Assembly: GCF_000003815.2 (NCBI RefSeq)
Contig: NC_049980.1
Location: 4,041,370-4,105,369, forward strand
Length of the DNA stretch: 64,000 bases
DNA from: Branchiostoma floridae
Taxonomy: Eukaryota > Chordata > Leptocardii > Amphioxiformes > Branchiostomatidae
Direction of reading: 5' to 3'
In this document: piece by piece, positions 48,601 through 57,600 of the stretch
Layout: every line of letters starts with the position of its first letter
How positions within the stretch are numbered: position 1 is the first letter of the stretch
Position numbers and translations under genes: made by a program
Notes under the pieces: generated by a model
The model's database searches: none
What the model was told of the DNA's origin: nothing
What the model saw: only the letters and a program-made list of their open reading frames with translations

Positions 48601-51600
48601 TAGTTGGGATTTAATAGCTTTGTGCGTGGCACAACCGAGTGACACTACAGCTAGATAGAAAATTGACTACAAATAAATCGTGGTGATACACTCGAAGAAA
48701 TCTATTCGTCTGACTTCGTTCACCCGTGTCGGGTCAAATCAGGACAAGGTTATGGATTAGGTTTCTCATGGGATCAATCAATCAATCAAAGAATTTTATT
48801 AGCGTATAATATTTCATGTACATGGAGACATGATCTGAATAAGTTGCTAACTCACAGTGTTTAAAATCGAAGGTGTTAAAATCATAACGGAGGAAAAATA
48901 TTGACATCTGGAACATGCTTGAAATAACATAAATACAAACACATGTAATCATTCATTTTAAAAATAATTATAAATTAGAAATGCGGGATTCATTCCACGT
49001 TGATCAAACTAGAAAACAGATTATGCTAATCTCTTTTTACGTGACTTTTATGCTAATGAATGTAGTCAAGGTTGCAAGGTTAGATTTCTCGAATCCTTTT
49101 CAGAAAATATTTTGTTTTTGTTCCAATCGTGCAAAACAATACCATACTTTCATTAATCTATACAAGATACAAGATGACTTTATTGGGTATCGCAGTGATT
49201 TCACTGAATTAAAAACCAATTTACAATGTTTAAAAACCTCTGATTTGACAGGCGCACATCACATGTGACTTAGCGATACTAACAACAAACTATGTGGGAA
49301 AGTCTGACATGATTAGGTGAGAATACTTCTAGCTCATTATCATAATTTATGCAAAAGATCATGAGGACCACATTTTGCACCAACGCTATTCAGACTAGGT
49401 AGGAGGTTTTTGATGCCTGTACCAACTTCAATGTCGTATAGCGCCTGAATGGCTTGTGCTAGGTCCACCAAACTTTGTTACTTTTTAGAAAATATTGATA
49501 GCAAATATTTTCAGTGATTAAAAGATGTTTATCATTTTTTCTTTGCCACGGCAACAAAATTCTGAAAAAAATTTGTATTAAACATTTATGTTTAAATGTT
49601 TTCTTGGCAAACAATAGTTGTTCGTCACATTTATTTCACGTAAATTTCATCACTCAATATTCATAATTTATGTTAATTTGATGACGCCATCAGTCAAAAT
49701 CCAAGATGGTGGCCAATATTAGCTCGATGACGTCATAATGTCGTCATATAACATGATAATGGCACAAAAGTAATTACCATAATTTTGGTCTACATGTACA
49801 TCATTCTATGAAAATTTCCTGATCATACGATAAGATGTTCAGGTGTGAGTCGCAAAAGTTTGTTTAAAAAAATGCTGGGGTCAGTTTTGACCCCACTGGA
49901 CCATGCATAAACTTTCTAGGATAACTTAATCAACAATGAGCCAATCTTGGTAAAAACGTATAAGAAGTTGTAGGACATATATACAAAAAAACTCATGGAA
50001 GGAAATTTGTTTTCGACCAGAAATGCCATAATGGCACACATTGATATACGTCTGGGGTCAGTTTTGACCCCATACGGTGATTTGAGGGTTAAAAATGCAT
50101 CTGTTGGATCACTTAGGGCGAAATCTAAGGAAGAAAGAAAATCCACACCTACTGACCTCAACTTTTTTCAGGTCCGTTACTGGAAACACATAATTTTTTC
50201 AGGGCCTAAGTGATTATAACATGGTCGTACTATAGCGAGCTAATGGTGGTTTTAACGCTCAGTTATCCACTGATGTTTCTAACTACAAATCGGACGGTGT
50301 GCGCAAAGTACTTATTCTACCGTGGATTATGTGGTGTTTTGAACTCCGTGTTTAATCAGGAAGGCATAACCGCACAACACCCCTGGAGACACTATACACA
50401 TCCATGTAATAACCTTTTATAGGAGAATATATAAACAATATTTCATATAATATATCTAGAAAGATTTATGCACAAACAATAAAATCATAAGATTATGAAA
50501 AGATAGCTANNNNNNNNNNNNNNNNNNNNNNNNNNNNNNNNNNNNNNNNNNNNNNNNNNNNNNNNNNNNNNNNNNNNNNNNNNNNNNNNNNNNNNNNNNN
50601 NNNNNNNNNTATCTTGTCCCCACTAGCCTAGGTACCATCCGGGTAGTAGTTTGCTCCTGCTACGAGCGCTTGATTCGCCCATTCCTTGATTCGCTCATGT
50701 TTAGGGACCAATCAGCGTCCTCGTCCAAAATCTGGACGATTCCAGACGTTAACGTGGCCAAGGATCCCAGACGGAACAGAAGAGAAGCGATATATATAGT
50801 GTATAATGAATGTCAGAGCTAGAAGCGACTGTATATAGTGTATGATTAACGCCGGAGCGAACTACTTTCCGGATGGTACCCAGGCTAGTTTCCAGCCGAA
50901 GTCAGGTACCACTTTTTACACCTGGGTGGAAAGTCGAGCAAAGTTCAGGGGACTCGAATCCAAGATCTCTGAGTTCTTAGCCAACATCCTAACCGGTACC
51001 CCCACGCGCTGATTGTCTTCAATTGGCCCTCGAATGCGTACAAGTACGTACTCAGATATTGGAGTACTCAAATCAACTTGAATGTTAAAAGTCAAGATTG
51101 GTATCTGGAGTGAATGGGGCTCTTAGAACCTCATTTTCCAGGAAAAATGCAAGCTTCTTTTGCAAGTGGGTTGAAGGCCACAGCACTTAAATTTTATGGG
51201 TGGCATTAGCGTTCTCATCAATTTTTGGAAAAATCCCTTTTTCCTCCGGAGATAGTGAACATGACGAGAAAGTACCAAAATGGGAAATATGTAGTGTTGT
51301 AGCATTGTCTGTACTTGTAGAAGAGACACTTGCGAGGAACATGTAGTCATGGCCGTAGAAGTAGTATTTGTAGAAGCTAGTTTGACAGTAAAAGTGGTAT
51401 CAATGTGAAGGCCATGACTGTAGATGCCAACATAAACTTGGTAAGTGTTACCAGTCTACCACACAATTGTCACTTGGCGCACCTCTTGAACACAGAAATA
51501 AAAGACTAGTCGGTTGTGATATCACGTTTTGTCACTTCAATTCTTGTTACAACGTTCATGGTGTCGAGTTTGAAAATCTAAAATTTAGATATATTTTATC

Positions 51601-54600
51601 TTGTTTTTTCACAATCTCTTATCAATTTTGGATTTTGAAGATGATGTCATCCATAGAATATACTTGCTGGGGCCTAGTGCATGTAAGGCCTACGTGTCAA
51701 ACGTGTTTCCTACAGGACGTCCCTATAGTTCAATTGGTAGCGACTTCAAAGCTTAGTCGGCTGCCTTTTGACATTCCATTTGATTGAGGTTGTTATTGAA
51801 ACACTTTCAGTCGGTGAATAGCAATGATTCGATGTCGGAAATATATAGATTACACGTATTTTGAAAATGACTAACTGTATCACACGCAAATTGCCGCAAT
51901 TTTGGCTTGTTATGGGCGAAATGTGCAAAATAGCGATTAAGGTTCGAAGCATAAATATTTGCACCCACAACTGATGTTTGTAGAAAAACAATATTAATGA
52001 TCGCCAAAATTTGATAGCTTTTTGTCTTTTCCGACACATTGGCTACGCATATTTTACTACAAGCAAGCGTGACAAACGTTACCGGTTACGTTTGTTACAA
52101 CACTACACTAGACTTTTTTCTGCGAAGTTTTGACGTCCGCCCTTAATTTTTTTTTCATCTCGTACAGACTAGCGATAGCATTTTATGAGAACGACCTTCT
52201 ATGCTTACATAAATCATTAGTTTTTGTTCACTTGCAACAAGCCGCCTGCGGTCACGATTATCTAATTGGACTTCATTTTTTTGGCTTACTACCTTGACTA
52301 TTTACGGATAATGATACCGATTGTGTAGAAAACTACTCTGTAATTTTTGCCTGTGGAATCATATGTTTGATAAGGTTGATTCTGCCCGGAAGCCATGATT
52401 GCTATGTCGGACCCCTTTGATGTCTTCACGCGGCTTTGTATGATGTGGCTTTCCTTCTTTATATATCATAACAATACGCAAGCAAACCTTTGAAGCTATC
52501 ATTGCAAGGTACTCGTATACTATAATCCTAATTCGTAAACATTTTCTGCCTCAGGTCACCATAGTGAGCGCAAAAGCAATTTCCTCCCTCCTTTGAGAAG
52601 ATCTGGCCATGAATGCCCTGCGGCTCCCGAATCCAGTCGGTATACAGTAACATTACCACAGTGCGGCTCCCGAATCCAGTCGGAATAGGGTATTTTTAGA
52701 ATGCATGCGTCAACATAGCGTGCTCGCGGGACCAACCCGCGAAGTTACTCCCGCGAGATCAGCAGGGGGAGGTCAGAGGTCAATAGGCATTACGCAACCG
52801 GTGATCACGTCATCCCATGATCCATTGCGGGCTAATTAATTCCAAAATGGCGGCGGCGTCCGCTAGAAAGGTCTTTGTTGTTTTCTTTGTCTAATTTTTG
52901 GCGATTAATCTGTATTTAAAGGCCAAAATGCCGAAGAAAATGAGCAAAACAGTGGAAGAGGTGATCGAGGAGGTCACTACTGCTGACTCTGGGGATGAAT
53001 ATCCTTTCTCAGCCGACGAATCCACGGAGAATAGTGGGGAGGGCGAGCACGTGCAAGCAAACAGCTAGAGCATAAACATTGACATTTCTGTCAATGATCA
53101 TGGCCGTGGAGGAGTCCAGGGGCAAGGTTGGGCCAAGGTCGGGGCCGGGGTGGCAGACGGGGTTGCGGGGGAGTCAGTGGAAGAAGCCAGGGAACTTGGG
53201 GACGTGGCTGGGCACCCACGAGGGGACGCGCACATACATGTAGCAGACGACGTGGCACCTGAGGGATTTAAATCCCCCAGCCTGCTGCCGCTGCCACACA
53301 ACAGCTGATCCACGTCTGGATTAGAAAAACTGGCAGCCTGTAGATGGTGACAGCTTACCTCATCTTCCACGTTTTCATTGGACACAGTGACCAGGTAATT
53401 TTATATTTATTTATATTTTTTCAATGTATTTTTATGGCAGCTATTTATATCAGACATTTTCAATAAAATTCTAATTAATTATTCTAGAGTGAGTTGTACA
53501 TCTCTTTTTGCTGCAAACATATATGTTGACTTCAGAAATAATTCATATACACTAAATGTAGGTTCAGTCTTATGTACAACATGTGTGTATACCATATTTT
53601 ATAACAATACACAAGGGTAATGTGCCCTAATGTAAAGTTGATTCAGCACCATAGACAAAAGGTAGTCATTAACTCACCTGTAGTTATACCTCTGTTTTTT
53701 TTTGTCTTCTGTAGGCAATGCTGATCTTGTCAGGACCTCTCAGGAACTGTTTACTCATGGTGCAAGCTATACTGATGGTACTAGGGTCACTAGGGTGGGT
53801 TATATTGAAGTAATGTGGAAAATGTATGTTTTTATTGCTTTTACCTTTTTATTATGTATCAAGTTGGTGTTCTCAAGTTGATTATCTTGTCTGAAGACAG
53901 TATGGACTGTAAGCTTTAACCTGATATGCATCATGTGTATGTACTATCTTTTTTTAGGTATATATATAGGAAGAAGTGAAATGTATTGTGAGGAATCAGC
54001 TTATTAGCTAAATAGATGGTTCAGCACCATAGACAAAACTGAGCCATAAACTCACCTGTAGTTTCATCTGTATACCAGTTGTTCTTCTGTATGCAATTCT
54101 GATCTTGTCAGAACCTCTCAGGAACTGTATACTCATGGTGCAAGCTATGCTGATGGTACTAGGGTGGGTTGTATTGCAGGTTTCTGGAAATTGTATGTTT
54201 TTATTGCTTTCACCTTTTTATTATGTTTGTAGTTAATGTTATCATGTTGATAATCTTGTCTGAAGACAGTATGGACTGTAAGCATTAACCTGATATGCAT
54301 CATGTGTATGTACTATCTTTCATAAAGGTATAGGAATACATTGTGAGGAATCAGCTTATTAGCTGAATACTTGGTTCAGCACCATAGACAAAACCGAGCC
54401 ATAAACTCACCTGTAGTGACACCTGTATACCAGTTGTTCTTCTGTATGCAATGCTGATCTTGTCAGGACCTCTCAGGAACTGTATACTCATGGTACAAGC
54501 TATGCTGATGGTACTAGGGTGGGTTGTATTGCAGGTATGTGGAAATTGTATGTTTTTATTGCTTTCACCTTTTTATTATGTTTGTAGTTAATGTTATCAT

Positions 54601-57600
54601 GTTGATAATCTTGTCTGAAGACAGTATGGACTGTAAGCTTTAAGCTGATATGCATCATGTGTATGTACTATCTTTCATAAAGGTATAGGAAGAACTGAAA
54701 TGTATTGTGAGGAATCAGCTTGTTAGCTAAATAGATGGTTCAGCACCATAGACAAAACCGAGCCATAAACTCACCTGTAGTGACATCTGTATACCAGTTG
54801 TTCTTCTGTATGCAATGCTGATCTTGTCAGAACCTCTTAGGTACTGTATACTCATGGTACAAGCTATGCTGATGGTACTAGGGTGGTTTGTATTGAAGAA
54901 ATGCAGAAAATGTATGTTTTTATTGCTTTTACCTTTTTATTATGTATACAGATGGTGTTATCATGTTGATAATCTTGTCTGAAGATAGTATGGACTGTAA
55001 GCTTTAACCTGATATGCATGATGTGTATGTACTATCTTTCATAAAGGTATAGGATGAAGTGAAATGTATTGTGAGGAATCAGCTTATTAGCTGAATACTT
55101 GGTTCAGCACCAAAGACAACACCAAGCCATAAACTCACACCTGTAGTGACACCTGTATACCATTTTTTCTTCTGTATGCGATGCTGATCTTGTCATGATA
55201 TCCCAGCAATACTGTAAGCTTTAATACATATCCTTTTTGTATGGTTTGAACAGAATAATGCATAAAGATTATAAAACTATGCATTTTTATTGCATTATTG
55301 CCATTGCTGCCCATTATTCCTTATAGTAATCAACATTTATAATAGCCCTTTAGAAAGTAGAGATTCTTAGCTTTCTTTTGATGTATAGCTTTATGTGGCT
55401 TATTGAGAGGAAAGATACAAAAATATAGTAAACTAAAAGTAGTACCCCCTATTTCAATAGGGGCTGGAAACCCCAGCACTGAGACTACTTTTTGGTCAGA
55501 AACACCAGCAGCTTAATAGTTTCACTAGCTTGTGCAACTTCAACTACGGTCATGTACCTCACTATTGTCACTTCTTCCAGTACAATCAAGGCTATTACAC
55601 GATGTGTTTTCCAATTTTGTTACTCTTTCGCCACGTTCACTATCTCCGTGGGGGAAAGCACTCTTGTTTCTTCTTTCAAAATACATTTTAAAAAATCAAT
55701 AAAATCACTTATGTCATAATAAAGTTTACTTCCTTCAGCCTAAACCCAACAAAATTGCATCGTTTTAAAGCCCTTTTGTCGTCTTTGCTTGGTTTCTTAA
55801 GACGAACACACTCAGGGTGCTAATGCATGGAGGGCAAAAATGTCAAGGTTTGAAACAATTTGACTCCCTTAAAGCTTTTACGGTTACAAATCGTTCAGAG
55901 ACGTAGCATTTGTCATTTTCCTTGGATGAAAGCCAAAAAATACCCGAAGGTTCCCTTAAAGGATTTGTCCTTGAAACCTGAGTGCCATCTCTCCCACACA
56001 GGCGTTTTATCTGATAACTTTAAGGTCTTCTTAAGTAGCATTTACCCCGAAAAACGTCACGGTCAAGGGGATCAACTTTTGTTAGAAAAAAATAACTCAT
56101 ACCCTTCTCTTCTTTTTTAATACAATTATCGTCGTGCAGCAGACCTTCATGGGGTAAGGTCGGGCCTATTGCAAGCTTTGGTATTCATAGATAGGCGGAT
56201 AGAACGTGCTATGTTTGCTGCAATAAGATATTGGCGTAGACGGAACACGGAGGGCTGGTCTTCAAACTTCGGTTCACCTTATAGCTTACGGCAAGGTCAC
56301 AGAGTGAGAGTGCTGACACACGAGCGTGTATATCAAGCCCTTACGATATACGCATTGGCATTTTCATTCATACGTAATCGTACGCACAGTTCGCTCTTCA
56401 TGCGTATCTCCATCGTTTTGTGTTAGTTTTAGGTACGCAGGCATACGCACAAATACGTCTCAGTTAGCCTACCTTAAACTGTCACTAAACGATTGAGATG
56501 CGTATGAGGTACGCATTGTATGAAAATGCCAATACGGACCTCATACGGACTTGATGTTCTGGGATAACGTGTCTGGCTCAGGAACTAGGAGGTTCATGGT
56601 TCGAATCCTGTATCACCGTTTCTGTACCCGTAGCAAAGGCACTTTATACTACCTTTCTCACCTCCTTTTTCGAGTGAAAATGAGTACCCAGTTTCGGTTA
56701 TGGCCCTTTCTCAGATAGGGCTTTAAATGGAGGTCCCGTTTTTGGAGAGAAACACACTCATGTTAAAGAACCCAATTGTCCACGTTTTTATGTCCTTCTC
56801 CCTTACCTAATGTTCCTGGGTGTCGCCTGCAAAGTAATGATAACACTAATTTAAATTTTGGTACACATTCATATAAGACTTTATACTTGACATCTATGCT
56901 TAGAAATCTGAGTTGTGCTTATCATTTCTGGCGGAGGACTAATTGATCACCTCTCGTAGTCCTATTATTTCGACAGACGAGGCCTGGCCAGGTAATGCCG
57001 TGCGTCAGTTAGAGTAGATCTACGTCATTGTAGTACGAATGGTACTCAAATGTACAACTGTACACCCACCCGCTTGCTCTGAAAGGTTAACCAGGGATAA
57101 TTACAAAGGCTAAGAGTACAATAGCAATCTGAGAAGTCTGTAACTTCCGTTGAACGTCTGAATGCGTCATTCGAGGATCCACGTAACTTTCGAAGAGTTT
57201 ATTTTCATAGAGAACTGAAGAAAAACACCATAAGAGGTTCTTCTGGGCTGTCAAAAACGTTGTGTTATATAAACACGTCATTCTCTACCCTAACGATTCC
57301 CTTTGTACAGTTAGAAACTTGGGGAAACGTACGTATGTAAACGTAAGTAAAAGTCAATATCTAAACCTTGGACAAACCTTATACTAGTACTTCAAAGGGG
57401 TGCCTACCGTATGTGAGGAAATTGGTTCCAACGGAGAAATATTTGAAAAAAAAAAGAAGAAAACGTAGCATGAAAATGACTCCTCAAAAGCAACAGGTTT
57501 CTCTTTGGTTTTTTTTTATACAGATCTCCATTAGTGACCGACATGTCACTAGTCTTCCCGGTGTCTGGGTGATTTGTAGAAAATCACCAACTCTAAACGG

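Noticed and set aside
53098-53385. Minus-strand 95-residue Ser/Pro/Ala-rich frame
   Set aside because: Antisense of the CpG-rich patch; the plus-strand frame has better promoter and start context, and neither has homology I can name.
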